Position numbers and translations under genes: made by a program. The notes under the pieces were generated by a model, which was not told the DNA's origin, did not search any database, and saw only the letters and a program-made list of their open reading frames with translations. A DNA stretch of 64,000 nucleotides, taken from NCBI GenBank assembly GCA_033030425.1, contig JAUFSD010000005.1, positions 1,105,001 to 1,169,000 of the forward strand, read 5' to 3'. This document shows positions 1 through 11,527 of this stretch, piece by piece. Each line of letters starts with the position of its first letter. Positions within the stretch are counted from its first letter, which is position 1. Origin of the DNA: Verpa conica (Eukaryota; Ascomycota; Pezizomycetes; Pezizales; Morchellaceae).

Positions 1-2305
1 GAGGATGAGCTACAGCATCAGCAACTTCAAAAAAATTCCGCCAGGAGTATTTCAAGAATCTGGTGTCTTTTTGAACATTTTCGAGCCTCCCCAGCATCCC
101 CAGCATTCTGCTGCCTCAGGAGAGGCAGATTTTGAGCTTTCAATAAAAGGCTGAAAGAGGCTAGGGATGTACTGGGATACAATAGAATTGTTTAGGGGGG
201 AAGATTGTTTTTTTTCCCAAAGTTGCTGATGAGCTTCGGTCCACCACAAACAGTGGCGGGCCGGCGTACCAGCTTTCTCAGCGCCTGAGCCGCAGTGCTG
301 GCTTGCCATCGCACGATTGGGCGCTGTACGCTGCTGAATGCGGTGGCAAAGGCGTTCAGCGATGGAACGGCAGAGAGGCAACGAAGAAAGAAACTTACAT
401 CGTAACAAACTGAAGAACCGTTGCGTGAAGAAAGAAGGGGGAAACTATTACAGAGAGGGAGCAACGCTCCCTATTTATAGAAAGTTATCCCACCGCACAA
501 TGTCCTCGCCGTCAAATCACACCATCGTCCACCTTTGTTCCTTCCTGCATTAGCCGCCAAGCGACTCACCCTTGCACCCCCCCCCATCGTCCCGTGAAAA
601 GAAAGTTTCCAGGGAAACTATGGAATTGTTCAGGGGGCAAAACCGGTTTTTTCCTCCGAGGTTGAGGGTTCCTTGGACAGACTGAACGCCGGGATGCACC
701 GCTCTCGAGGCTTTGGAGTTCCGATTGTCGGGATTGCTCTTCCCGCCTATCAGCTTGCCCAGCGCATATTGACCGGTTGAGGCCAGCCTGGCGTTGCGGC
801 CACAGACTCCACTCTCTGCGCAGAAGACCGAGAACAATGGAATCTTTGGGATTTATCTAGAGCTCTTTCCTCGATCCGAACAAGCTTTCTGACTAGCATT
901 CACTCCACAAAAGTTGAAGGCATGCCCCGCAGAGTGAGGAGTCAGCCTATCCGAGCCTTAAGCCTGCCCCATTTACGGCCGCAATGGAAGGTCTTGACCA
1001 CCATACCCACTTGAGGCGGGGGTCGAACATCGTCTCTCGCTTCCCCGCAATGCAACACAAATCCGACTTAAAACCTCACAGTACTGGGTCCTGCCCAGAG
1101 TGCACACAGGCGCAACCGTGTAGGGGCTCCGGCCACTGCCGGATGAGAAGTATGAGGATAGTTTGAGGGGTGCTGGAAAGGGCCTGCTGGCCAACAAGGC
1201 AGACGTATTGAACGAACGAACGAACGAGTTGACCACAATCGCGTGGAGCCCAAGGGCCACCACACTCTCCGTGATGAGTCCCGAACAAGACCAAATGGAA
1301 ACGAAAACGGAAAAAGCTTAAAAACATGACACGCAATACATCGTAGGTAAATCTAAACGCAAAGACAAAGGCAACTTCCATCCTGCAACTTACTTCAGAG
1401 TTCTCTCTCCACTTGCTCACCGCTCGCCACATCTTCCCACACGTCACCCCATTCCCACCCTTTTCCCCTCTCATGCTCTCTCGGTCCCTTCCGTCCCTTC
1501 AACCCCTGTTTCTTTTTCTCTTGGACTCCCCAAACCCAATTCTTTGGGTTTACGCAATAGAAAACAACATCCAAAATGGCTGGCTGGTTTGGGGTTCCCA
1601 GCTCTCGTAGTAGAACCCTCGTCCTGACCTCCGTGAAGAGGTGCTCTGCGAGAGCGACTTTGACCGTATTGTTGGGGGTGGTGGGGTGTCCAGATTTAGG
1701 CCCCCGACCTTGTGTAGGGTTGAAATAGTAGCAAGGTATATGACCCCAAGAAACGCGCCTTATACGGTGGGTTCAAAGGTCTCTGGGTTGATGGGTTGGA
1801 TGGAATGTGGGGATTGATTCGTCGTAGGACCACCCAGTACCGTTCTAATCCCTCTTTCCTCACAGTGGGGTTCTCGGATAGCAGGCCCCGTTGAGAGTTG
1901 GTCGACGGGCTTAAATGATTTTAAACAGCTTTGAACAAACTTGCTCTTGCTATAAACCAAAGATTGCAAACAAAACTAGCTTTTACCTAAACAGATTGCC
2001 TTCATCTGTTTGAGTTGAACATAAACCCAATTGCTTGTGTATTTATAACCACATCAGCCAAAAAGAAATTATCCAGTAGATTTTTATTACTCACGTGGAG
2101 AAAATTTAGCCTGTTTTCCTGAAAACTAAGGGCAATTTTCTTTCAAGAAAATAGCGTAGAAATAGTGTAGACCACAAGATCCAACTAATTTAAAAGCACA
2201 ATGACTATCTATCAAACAATACTAACAGCACATTTGAACAAATTTTGAAACATGTAGGGATTGCCAAGTAATGTGCAACAAGAAAACAGTGGAAGTTTTT
2301 CTAAC
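1..2305. other. Repeat-derived stretch without a gene
   Basis: No reading frame here has the composition or structure of a gene. Two diverged copies of a short motif (an AATTGTT core followed by a G run and a T run) lie at about 183-222 and 612-651, which suggests old repeats. A GC-richer block at 970-1270 ends in an (AACG)n microsatellite at about 1211-1228 and may be a decayed retroposon. The rest is unassignable AT-rich sequence. Confidence 0.5.
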
Positions 2306-2500
2306 TAGGTTGTTAGCTCTATAATAGACTGCTTGTAGGTAGGGGTAGGCGGGTAGGAGGGAGGGGGACGAGAGGGGAAGGAGGGGGCTGCTACAGGTAT
2401 GTTAGACTGGGGACTTGGAGGACTTTGGCGAGAAATATAGGGGTTGTGCTGCTTTGGGCCGGTTAACCGTCCAAGGACTTGGCAATTTTGACGAGCTGCT
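2306..2500 (+). repeat. Dispersed repeat, copy 1
   Basis: This stretch matches 7507-7690 in order: a GTTGTTAGCTCTATAATAG head, a G-rich purine tract, then GGACTT..GAGGA.TTTGGCGAG, a ..CCG.TAACCGTC motif and AAGGACTT.GCAATTTT. A diverged inverted relative lies near 5010-5110. I infer a non-coding mobile repeat; no termini or target duplication were identified. Confidence 0.7.
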
Positions 2501-4849
2501 GGAGAGAGGAGTACCCGGATACTCTAGAGGCTACTAGCGCAGTCTCTGGGGTTTCTGGTGGCGTCAGGAGACAAGGCTTTTGCAGCAAGCATCAGGAGGC
2601 CTGGGAGACCCAGGAGACATGGGACAGAGCTTAGACAAGCTTTGTGTCAGAAGACAAAAAGCATCTTGCTGATGCAAGCAGTACCTATCTCCCAGTGGCT
2701 GTACCAATACAAAAACCTCATGTTTGATGTGTCAATGTGATTCCCAGAGAACCTCCTAGTGCAACAGTGGCAGCAAGACCTCCAGGACACCTAGCAAGCC
2801 TCCAGCAGCCTCCTACTAGTCACCAAGCAAAAAATCTAGTACCTGTACCAATACAAACACCACTTGCTCAACACATTGACTGGACTTCAAGCTGCCCCCA
2901 AATGCTACAGTAACGGGCAGGCAGGCAGTCAAGCGGAGAGCAAGCAAGAAGGAGGCAGTAAAATAGATATCTAATAAGTATATACAGATTGTTGGAATGA
3001 GTGACACTCTGTGAAGTTAAGTGTGGCGAATGCAAGGTGTGGCAACACCGGAGGAATAGAAGTCCGGATGGTCCGGCAGGGTAACCAGACGGAGGAATAG
3101 TATAACCGACGGAAGGAAATTCTACCCGAGTATCGGGAGAATGGTATGGTAACGGATGGGTCTTTACTTTGTATTGGGAATACAGGATGTTTTCTATGTT
3201 GGCACATTTGTAACTATATAAGCAGGCTTCTTCTGCGTCTTTGCTTAGGTATCAATCAAGCTTGTTCTTTAGTTACATCTATCTTCACTACACACTGAGT
3301 CTATTGTTTAAAACAGATAACCTGTATATGCATTGTACATTTAAAGTGATTTGATTGGTTGTTTCTGGTGTTTTTGTTTCATTTGTAAGTTTTGTTTCAT
3401 CATGGAAACAGGTTTTGTTCTGAATCCTCTGACTTCATTCCCAGGCCCCCAATGACGTATTATTTCTAGGCCTTAAGCAAGCATCAGGCTCTAACTCCAG
3501 TGAAGGCTAACCTAAACACTTTTACAGGTAGATACTAGTGAAGTGGGGGTTACTAAATGCTCAGCAGGAGGGCCCGACTGGCGAGTACATAAGCGCTAGA
3601 GAGTGGGAGAGGGGGGGGATAGAGGGGGGAATAGAGGGGGGAATAGAGAGGAGATAGAGAGAAGGATAGAGAGGGGAAGATAGAGAGGGGAAGTAAAAGA
3701 GGAGTGAGAGAGGAGAGGGAGCAAGAGCAGAGAGAGAAAGGGGGCAGGGTTTGCTCCATACCAGCATATACAGATATGAATCCTATTTTAATAACAGGGT
3801 CTCCAGCATCCGGCCTTTGGCCGGATACCCACTTGTATAGATTAGATAGTATAAAAAGAATAAAGGATAGAGGGTTAAGGCGCTTCTAGACACAACACTG
3901 TGTTCTACTATTATTGAAGCTTTCCTGGCATTTCCTGGACTACTAGCGTCAGCCAAGCAGGTATATTCTTATATATAGATTAGATACAACATTGAGAATA
4001 GAGAATAGAGAATTGAGACTCTTCTAGATGCAACTTTTTGTTCTACTCTTATTGAGGCTCTCCCGGCATCTTCCGGACTGCTAGCATCCGCCCTGAGATC
4101 TCCCAGAGATGACGTACAGCGTAAAGCGCTTGTGGGAGGGTAGGTTTGCAAAATTGTTGCCCCGCTTACCCCACTCTCCAGGAGAGCAGGGCGGAATCTC
4201 CGTTTTTGCTGATGTATTTTCTGATGGATAGTCAGCGTGCTCTTAAGTTAGTTGTATCTTGTGGCCTACACTATATCACACTATCTCCCTTGAAACTACC
4301 TGAGGCTCAGGATACTCAGGAAAGAATTTAAAAAGTTTTGCTGATGCAAACTAAAAGCAGAACATAATCAAAAGTAACTCCAAGAATTCTAGTGTTCATC
4401 ACGGGGGACTTGGTCCACCAAACTCCTCAAGAAACCGCGCCAAGAAACCGCCTCAAACCACTCTACAAGGCGGGGCGGTTCCGGATTTTGAGCAAAGGAC
4501 AGGGAAGACACGCATCTCAGGGCCCCAATTAGAGCAAAATCGATATATACAGCCTTTGGAGACTGCAATTGAGCTCCAAGGCACCATGGAAAGCGTATGG
4601 AAGGCGTATCAATAGTGGTATATACATAGTGGTACAGAAATAGGACTCTCCCCAGGGTGGAACCGCATCAGCAAACCTGCAATTGTGTCCCGACGCAATT
4701 GGTGTAGCAACTGTTGCATCACAGGAAGTCACCCGCGTCACAAGCATCCTCAGCACCCCAAGCGTCACCATACCACTGCCAGTGCCAGGAGCGCCCCACA
4801 AGAGGCTCTGGGAACCGTACTACTTGAAAAATTAAGTTTTTTGTGAGAG
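2501..4849. other. Intergenic, no gene; contains a polypurine tract
   Basis: I see no supported gene. At 3598-3735 there is a polypurine tract made of GGGGGGATAGA and GAGAGGGGA units; its open frames are low-complexity artefacts. The phrase CATCAGGAG/GCGTCAGGAG recurs near 2560-2610 and again at 5.65-5.77 kb and 7.85 kb, so this region belongs to the same repeat landscape as the 5-8 kb block. Confidence 0.45.
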
Positions 4850-4929
4850 AACTATTGTTCCCTCCTACCCGCAGATTACTAGTCTTTATTAACTACCGTT
4901 CTCTTCAGAAAAACAAGCGAGGTTTTGGA

Positions 4930-5150
4930 GGTGCGTTCCGCCAACCCTAACCCTACTTGGATACACCTAACCTTGCTTGGATATCCCTAACTCTACCCCT
5001 ATTCCTCCAGGGACTTCGCCAAAATTCTCTAAGTCCCTGAACACACCACACCATACCCACCTCATCGCACCACACACTACGCCTACCCCCTACCCCCTAC
5101 CCCCTACCCCCTACCCCTACCCCCTACCCCTCTCCCTATTTCTCTATTTC
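4930..5150 (-). repeat. Inverted relative of the 2.3/7.5 kb repeat, ending in a CCCCTA tract
   Basis: On the minus strand this contains a GGTAGGG tandem tract (plus strand 5083-5135), then a GGGACTTAGAGAATTTTGG motif, in the same order as the repeats at 2.3 and 7.5 kb. A short telomere-like CCCTAACCCTA lies at about 4944-4954 and is too short to be a telomere. Confidence 0.5.
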
Positions 5151-5227
5151 TATTTGAACAGTAAAAGCTAACTTATATGCAGGCTGTCTTGTTTCCTTTC
5201 ACCCGTGTCATGACGCGTTCTACCGAC

Positions 5228-5512
5228 GCGTCGTGCCAGCAGCAAGACCCTCGAGACCTCCACCAGGCAACAGCAGCAGAACCTCCTAAGCAGCAGCAGC
5301 AGGACCCCCTAAGCGACAGCAGCAGGGTCCTCGAGACCCTCCAGGCGACAGCAGCAGGACTCTCGAGACCCCCTCCAGGCAACAGCAGCAAGACCTCCTA
5401 AGCAGCAGCAGCAAGACCCCCTAAGCGACAGCAGCAAGACCTTCGAGACCCCCCCCAAGCGACAGCAGGAGGACCTCCTAAGCAGCAGCAGGATCCTCGA
5501 GACCATTAGGGT
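5228..5512 (+). repeat. CAG-rich minisatellite
   Basis: Imperfect tandem units alternate CAGCAGCAGCAAGAC, CTCCTAAG or CCCCTAAG, and TCGAGACC. Reading frames on both strands are open but encode only low-complexity Gln/Leu/Ser repeats, so I do not call a protein. Confidence 0.75.
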
Positions 5513-5671
5513 GACAAGCAGGTGCTGAGGACAAGCGAATTAGGGATATTTTGTACATATTAGATAGCATATAATAAAATAATTTAGAACCATACTAGTA
5601 CTTCTGTGATGTGACCGTGACAAGAGCGTGACAGTACCAAGCAGCATCAGAGAATGTCAGGAAGCCTACCA

Positions 5672-5729
5672 GAAAGCGTCAGAGGCATCAGGAGCCTTTG
5701 GTGTTGCGTCAGGAGCCTCTGACGCTTTC
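5672..5729. repeat. Perfect 15-bp inverted repeat
   Basis: The left arm 5672-5686 (GAAAGCGTCAGAGGC) and right arm 5715-5729 are exact reverse complements around a 28-nt loop. The loop itself repeats GCGTCAGGAGC-like phrases found elsewhere in the first 8 kb. Likely part of the local repeat family. Confidence 0.7.
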
Positions 5730-6376
5730 AGCAGAGCGCCAGGAGCCCCTGACGCCTCACAGTAGCATCATATTCGGCCAATTGCCGAATGTGGCATCAC
5801 TAGCGTCCCGTGCTACAGTTGCTCCTGACGCAATCTTGCAGGTTTGCTGATGCGCCCCAACCCATCCCGGCGAGGGAATTGCCCCAGCCAGAGTAGGTTT
5901 TTTAGTCAAAATCTACCCAAACCCGCGGTGGGGCAGGTCCAGAATTTTAGGAACCGCCCTGAATCGCCCCAAGACAAACACTGAATAATTCTCATTTCCT
6001 TTGTCTAACCTACACCGCTCGCAACATCTTCCTACATATTTTCCCACTCATCAGCAAACTTGAAAGTTTCTCTCAGATGCATCTGATGCATCTGAGGCTT
6101 AGGATACAGTTGGTGGAATTTGACGATCAGGAGACGGGGTTTGTTTCAGAGACGCTCGGCTAGCTGTCAGAGCTCTCAGGAGAGCCCCAGAGACTCCCAT
6201 AGTCAACTCTAGAGGTGTCAGGAGACGTCAGGGGACTCTATAGCCATCTCTGGAAGGGCTTTACTAGTCACACTGGTAGTCATGCTGGTAGTCACGGTTC
6301 ACAGTCTTCAAAAATTTATTTATTTTACTATGTACATTTTCTAGTCTATATACAAAATACTGCTGCTTTACCCCCC

Positions 6377-6497
6377 TCCCCACCTGCCCCCTGCTTGCTG
6401 CCTGCCTGCCTGCCTGCCTGCTGCCTGCCTGCTTGCTTGCTTGCTGCCTGCCTGCTTGCTTGCTTGCTGCCTGCCTGCTTGCTTGCTTGCTGCCTGC
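6377..6497 (+). repeat. CTGC/CTTGC microsatellite array
   Basis: Runs of CCTGCCTGC and TTGCTTGCTTGCTG give a higher-order unit of about 24 bp repeated several times, directly abutting the longer array that begins at 6499. Confidence 0.85.
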
Positions 6498-6498
6498 T

Positions 6499-7505
6499 GT
6501 CGCGCTGGGAGTCGTCTGGGGGTCACGTCGAGGCGTAGGACACGAGGGGTTTGTACTGTCACGGGTAGGTTGTTCGCTTGGTAGCCCGGAGGCTGCTAGA
6601 GGCTTGCTGGGGGTGCTGGAGGCTTGCTGGAGGTCCTGGGGGGGTCTTGCTGCAGCTGTCGCGCTGGGGGTCTCTGGAGGTCACGTCAACACGTCGGACA
6701 TGGAAGGGTTCGTACCTCGACGGGTAGGTTATTTGCTTGGTAGCCTGAAGGCTGCTGGAGCCTTGCTGGAAGTCCTAGGGGGTCCTGCTGCTGCTGTCGC
6801 GCTGGGGGTCCTCTGGGAGTTGCGTCAACGCGTTGGACATGGGGGTTCGTACCGTGACGGGTAGGTTGTTTGCTTGGTGGCTCGGAGGCTGCTGGAGGCT
6901 TGCTGGAGGTCCTGGGGGGGGGTCCTTGGGGGGTCCTGCTGCTGTTGTCGTGCTGGGGGTCCTCTAGAGGTCACATCAACGCGTCGGACATGGAGTGTTC
7001 GTACCTGGACGGGTAGGTTGTTTGCCTGGTGGCCCCCAGGCTGCTGGAGGCTTGCTGGGGGTCCTGGGGGGTCCTGCTGCTGCTGTCGCGCTGGGGGGGT
7101 CCTAGGGGGTTGCGTCGATGCGTCGGACATGAGGGGTTCATACCTCGATGGGTAGGTTGTTCTCTTGGTGGCCCGAAGGCTGCTGGAGCCTTGCTGGAGG
7201 TCCTGGGGGGATCCTAGGGAGTCTGCTGCCTGCTGCCGCGCTGGGTGTCAGCTCGAGGTCCAGTTGACGCGTCGGAAAAAGGGTATTCGTACCTGGACGG
7301 GTAGGTTGTTCTCTTAGTGACCCGGAGACTGCTGAAGGCTGCTGGAGCCTTGCTGGAGGTCTTGTGGGGGTCTTGCTGCAGCTGTCGCGCTGGGGGTTCT
7401 CTGGGAACGCGTTGGACACGGAGTGTTTGTACCAGTACGTTGATTTCTTGGTGGCTCAGGGCTGCTACCAGAGGCAGGCAGGCTTTGCTAGAGGAGGTCC
7501 TTGTG
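6499..7505 (+). repeat. Seven-unit tandem array, 138-159 bp units
   Basis: Each unit begins with GTCGCGCTGGG (starts at 6499, 6658, 6796, 6947, 7085, 7235, 7384). It continues with a GCGTCGGACATG-like phrase, GGGTTCGTACC, CGACGGGTAGGTTGTT, TTGGTGGCCC.GAGGCTGCTGG and a G-rich stretch ending GTCCTGCTGCTGCT. Open frames across it are repetitive on both strands and differ between units by frameshifting length changes, so coding is unlikely. Two degenerate stray units lie at 8930-9090. GGGTTCGTACC resembles a tRNA B-box, but no A-box partner was found. Confidence 0.85.
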
Positions 7506-7506
7506 A

Positions 7507-7690
7507 TTCTGAATAGGTTGTTAGCTCTATAATAGACTGCTTGTAGGTGGGGGGGGTAGAAGGTAGAAGATACAGAGTTGCTGCAGGTGCGCGAGACTGT
7601 GGGGACTTAGAGGATTTTGGCGAGGGATATAGGGGTTGTGATGGGTGCAGGCCGGGTAACCGTCTAAGGACTTAGCAATTTTTAGCGAGA
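7507..7690 (+). repeat. Dispersed repeat, copy 2
   Basis: Second copy of the repeat at 2306-2500, with the same GTTGTTAGCTCTATAATAG head and the same tail motifs. It follows directly on the seven-unit array. Confidence 0.7.
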
Positions 7691-7962
7691 TGCAGGTGTT
7701 TTTTGGAAGAAATAACTCCCAAAGCTTCGATAGTTACTATCAGTGCTTTAGACGCTGCCGTCAGAGCTTTTAGGGCTTCGTCAGACAAAGCTGCAGTAAA
7801 AAGTATTTTAGAGTTTTGGGTGCTCCAGGAGACTCTACCGGATACTTCAGGAGACTCCACCAAAGCCTCTGAAGCCTCCCGGGAGACATCAGGAGACATC
7901 ATGAGACTGGAGCTCCTAGAAGTTCTATCAGGACAGTGTGAATGCATCTGATGTACAATTTT

Positions 7963-8373
7963 CTAAGCCTGTATTCTGACACAGTGCTTGTCCCTCCTGA
8001 TACAAATTTTAGTTTGCTGATGCTTCCATTCTTTTTCAGGTTTTCTCTGCCTATTATCACTCTCAACTTCCGCCATTCCTTTTTCTGCTCTCCTCACCTT
8101 GCTTTTCCTTTTAAACTCTCTCCACATGAGAGCTCCCCACATCCAATTTTTTGAATTGCTTGAATAAAGAATGTCTTCTAGGATAATTGATGTCCCTGGG
8201 TCGTCCAATTCTCTCTGCAAAATGCCCCGTCGTGTTGCTGTGAGAAGGCATTCAATGAGGGCATGCTTGACCGTCTCGACTGGGTGTCCGCATGTGTACT
8301 CGTTGGTAGCTCTTTTGCCGATTTTGACTAGAGACAAGTAACTTGTTGCTAATGTACTCATTATTGATTCCAA
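7963..8373 (-). pseudogene. LINE (non-LTR retrotransposon) 3'-end relic
   Basis: The 136-residue frame ends a longer, lost protein. Its core, Thr-Cys-Gly-His-Pro followed by Glu-Thr-Val-Lys-His and Glu-Cys, has the spacing of the Cys-His knuckle that closes the RNase H/reverse transcriptase polyprotein of fungal LINE elements. The N-terminal part (LATSYLSLVKIGKRATNEY) fits the helix before it. Upstream on the minus strand (8374-8450) there are stops and no reverse-transcriptase domain, so the copy is 5'-truncated, as is usual for LINE insertions. The basic tail (about residues 90-136) is low-complexity. Family assignment is from the motif only. Confidence 0.6.
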
Positions 8374-9092
8374 TCACAATTATCAAGCCTTGTGTACAAA
8401 GGTACTACTTTGACTTATTCCTCTTGCTTAAGTCAATTCCCATAGAATTGTTTCTTTTGCTGATCCATACTCAGCATCACATGTAGTTCCTATAATATTT
8501 CCAATGTTGAATATTTTCAACAAATTCAGAACCCATACCACTTCATTCACAGTCAATGTGAAAAAGCATTGGCAAAAAAACATTGACTGTTCTCTTTCAG
8601 AGAGGGGATGGTGGGATGGGGAAATGAATGAATCAAAGAATGAAGGAATTTATTATAAATTCTAGGCATGATGAGCATGGCGAGCGTTCTACAAACCTAT
8701 CTCCCCACTGGTGTTTCACGCTGCACATCAATATGCCGCTGGATGGTAAAGGTCTGAGAGATCAGGACGAGCTGAATATTGGTGGAGCTAATAGTCACAT
8801 ATAAGGAACTCTCTATTCTATGTTATATATTCTACATAGTCTATATGCAGTGAAACGACCATACTAATACCTACTCAACTCCCTTACTTACCTAGTGCCC
8901 CCACCTACCTAGTTGCTATCACACTGAGAGTTCTCTGCCAGGTCACGTTGACTTGCGGGACACAAGTTGCTTGTACCGTGACGGGTATCCCATTGCCTTT
9001 ATAAGAGAGACCCTTTTCTTGTCGCTAGGAGGGCTGCAGTCGTCGGGCTAGGCCCTCTTCAGGCCGCGTCAAGACGTCGGGCATGGGGCATG
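8374..9092. other. Intergenic; hairpin and stray satellite units
   Basis: No gene. An 11-bp perfect inverted repeat (ACAGTCAATGT at 8549-8559, partner 8580-8590) has a 20-nt loop. Two degenerate units of the 6.5-7.5 kb array occur around 8930-9090 (GTCACGTTGAC..GGGACAC..GTACCGTGACGGGTA, and GCGTCAAGACGTCGGGCATGG). Confidence 0.5.
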
Positions 9093-9152
9093 TATGAATC
9101 AATGAATGAATAGATATATGGAGCTCTTTGGCTATGGTATTCGAGCCGGATA
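9093..9152 (-). repeat. SINE tail copy
   Basis: On the minus strand it reads GGCTCGAATACCATAGCC, then a GAGCTCCAT motif and a TTCATTCATTGATTCAT tail: the shared 3' end of the SINE-like family best seen at 16107-16408 and 26177-26285. Confidence 0.6.
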
Positions 9153-10331
9153 TAGGGTGCTTGTACGGCCCGGGTTGATTTTCAACTGGTTGACCCCCGG
9201 GTGGTACTAGGAGCCCCACCTGCCGCTATTTTCAGTTAGGATAGGTTTATAGAGTAGTAGTAGTGTACTGGAGGAACAGGAGTTGGATGTCACCCGGGCG
9301 GAGAAAGGCCGGCAACACCCCTCTGAGAGGACAGAACTCTGCGAAAAATCTCCGTGGGGGTCTTTTTTTCATCAATATAGACGACTGCAAGGGAATAAAA
9401 GTAAACGCTAGTGCCATACTTGATTATAGATTGAGGCCGATAGTCAATATCCCCAACCAGGAAGATTCAGTACCTCACAGAACTACTCTAGGGACAAACC
9501 AGAACTTTTTATATGCTACTTATAGCCTTCCGGCGCCCATACTCCAAGCCGCCAATTGTAGTTGCTTGGCCCACCACATTCGACATGGATCACGAATCAG
9601 TCTGGCCCGTGAAAACAGGTCCATCTAACGTAACGGCGACTGACTTTACCATTCGTATTGACAACTAGAGCGATACTATATTATCATCAGCGGTTATTCT
9701 TCAGGTTACCTGTACTACTAAGAATATATTTAATGGTACCTGTTGAACAGCCCTCGGATTTACAATAATTGGGATGCTATTATATGGGAAGGGGGTTTAA
9801 TATCGCCTCTCATCTTCCACTATTAATTAACTCACTCGATATCAGCTGTGAAGAGCCCCGGCGCTCGAAGTGAAGAGATCGTTTATCACTACTGCCAAGA
9901 TTACATGGTACTATAATTCGTGAAAGAAAGCAATTTTGTACACTGCATCCACATCTTATATCCTCTTGGCTGAATCTCCTGATATATATATTGCTTTGAG
10001 CACAAATATATCCCTGTTATGTACCCCCACTGGTTGCACATCAACCTAGGTCCCGTTACCCTTCATTCTACCTTGTCTTTAGGGCTAACACTATGTTCAC
10101 CTTAACTGCCCATGCTGTTACCTATATTTTAATTAGGAAAATGGATAATGTTACTCTATAATTTCCCGTTCCAGCTCACAAGGTGTTAAGATTTAGGGCT
10201 TCAGCGCCAGAACGTGCTGACTAAGCAAGCACTTACGCCCTGTCCCCGCTTCATCGCGTCGCTTCTATCTAGTAACTGACCGAACTTAGCACTAACCTGT
10301 TCTAGGTTTGTTACTATTGAGATACTATAAC
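9153..10331. other. Intergenic, no supported gene
   Basis: The longest frame (9263-9628, plus, GTG-initiated) has no recognisable motif and no splice extension that I could find. The remainder is stop-rich AT sequence. Confidence 0.4.
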
Positions 10332-10499
10332 ATGGTTAGTATACTGTCTTCCCAACAGTACTCAGCTAACCTCACGCAACAGACATACATCAAAGTCCTC
10401 CCCGACGGCCTAACAAACCTCACCCCCCACGTCCAAAATCCTACCGTAGAGTACAACCCCCCCCAGCCCCCCTACTTTACCTTTTACCTACTGACGAAG

Positions 10500-11527
10500 T
10501 AGTATCATCCTCCTCCACGGACTCGGCGGTCACCCCTCTACAACTTTCACTGGCAAGAACTCAGCCAAAGAACCTATCTTCTGGCCCGCCGACCTCCTCC
10601 CACAGCGATTCCCAACAGCAAGAGTGTTAACGTACGGCTACGCTGCCGCTATCATCGATGCAAAGAATCTGTTGGGGAGAGGTGGGGTGAGTAGGGATAT
10701 GATTAGTAACTACGGAAGCAACCTTTTGAACGATATCGCAAACGAGCGGGAGAGCGAAGACGTGGGTTCCAGATCCCTTTTTCACGCGCGCGGGAAAATT
10801 AACAGGATAGATTGAGGACCGTCCAATTATATTCGTGTGCCACTCACTCGGGGGCCTGATCGTCAAGAAGGCACGTAATATAACGCGGACCGCAGATACA
10901 CCTCGCTAATTATCCAAGGCGCTAGTATTTTCATCCAATAAACTCGACTCCCGTAGAATTATAGCATCCTCAACAATTGGTATACTCTTCATGGGAACTC
11001 CACATCGAGGCTCCTCCGCTGCTTCGCTTGAAACTCTCATCTCAAACGTATTCAAGGCGATGCTACTAAAACCCAACACGGACCTGTTACGCAGCCTTGA
11101 GCCGGGGGCGGAAACATTGAGGGATCTTTTAGAGGCGTTTCCGGATGTCAAAATGAGGTGGGGGGTGGAGGTAGAGTGTTTTTATGAGGGAAGGGACTAT
11201 GGAAGCTCAGGGAGAGTTAGGGCCCTTTCTTGCTCGGGTGTGCAGTGACAGGGCTGACTAGAAGGGTAGATTGTCCCTGAACACTCCGCTACCTTCTCAA
11301 TGGGTGAACGTACGCACTCGATCAATGCGAATCATGTAGACATGTGTAGGTTTGTAGATATAACAGACCAGGGATTTATAGCCACTACAGCGGCGATAAG
11401 AAGGTTTATTAAAGCAGCTACTAGAAGAAATAAAGATGTGCAAGGGCAAGATGGTTCGATAGGAACGGGGAGTTTAATAGAGGTTAGGAGTGGAGATTGG
11501 GGTGTTGGGAGGAGGCTAGGGGGGTGA
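10500..11527 (+). CDS. NLR-type alpha/beta-hydrolase (serine esterase-like), 5' end unresolved
   Basis: Four exons join in frame: 10500-10761, 10811-10870, 10919-11215 and 11270-11527 (stop). The protein shows, in order, ILLHGLGGHP, FWPADLLP, ARVLTYGY, RPIIFVCHSLGGLIVKKA (nucleophile Ser), LFMGTPHRGS and SINANHVDMCRF (candidate catalytic His). This is the lipase/esterase-like domain (DUF676 type) that opens many fungal NACHT/NLR-like proteins, where it is thought to act in non-self response. No NACHT domain follows, so this is either a stand-alone form or a truncation. Introns 1 and 3 are GT-AG; intron 2 has GCACGT as its donor. Upstream, a candidate start (10332) is in a different frame across C-homopolymers near 10445-10465, so the first exon may be frameshifted or differently spliced. 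Family call is firm; gene integrity is uncertain. Confidence 0.75.

Noticed and set aside
3553..3767. Ser/Leu/Pro-rich minus-strand frames
   Set aside because: Complement of a polypurine tract; no start context or domain.
4944..4954. Telomere
   Set aside because: Fewer than two CCCTAA units and unique sequence on both sides.
5173..5506. Open frames across the CAG minisatellite on both strands
   Set aside because: They encode only low-complexity repeats and are open because the repeat unit lacks stops.
6368..7419. Long frames across the CTGC and 140-160 bp arrays
   Set aside because: Open in several frames at once, and unit lengths differ by non-multiples of three, so no reading frame is maintained.
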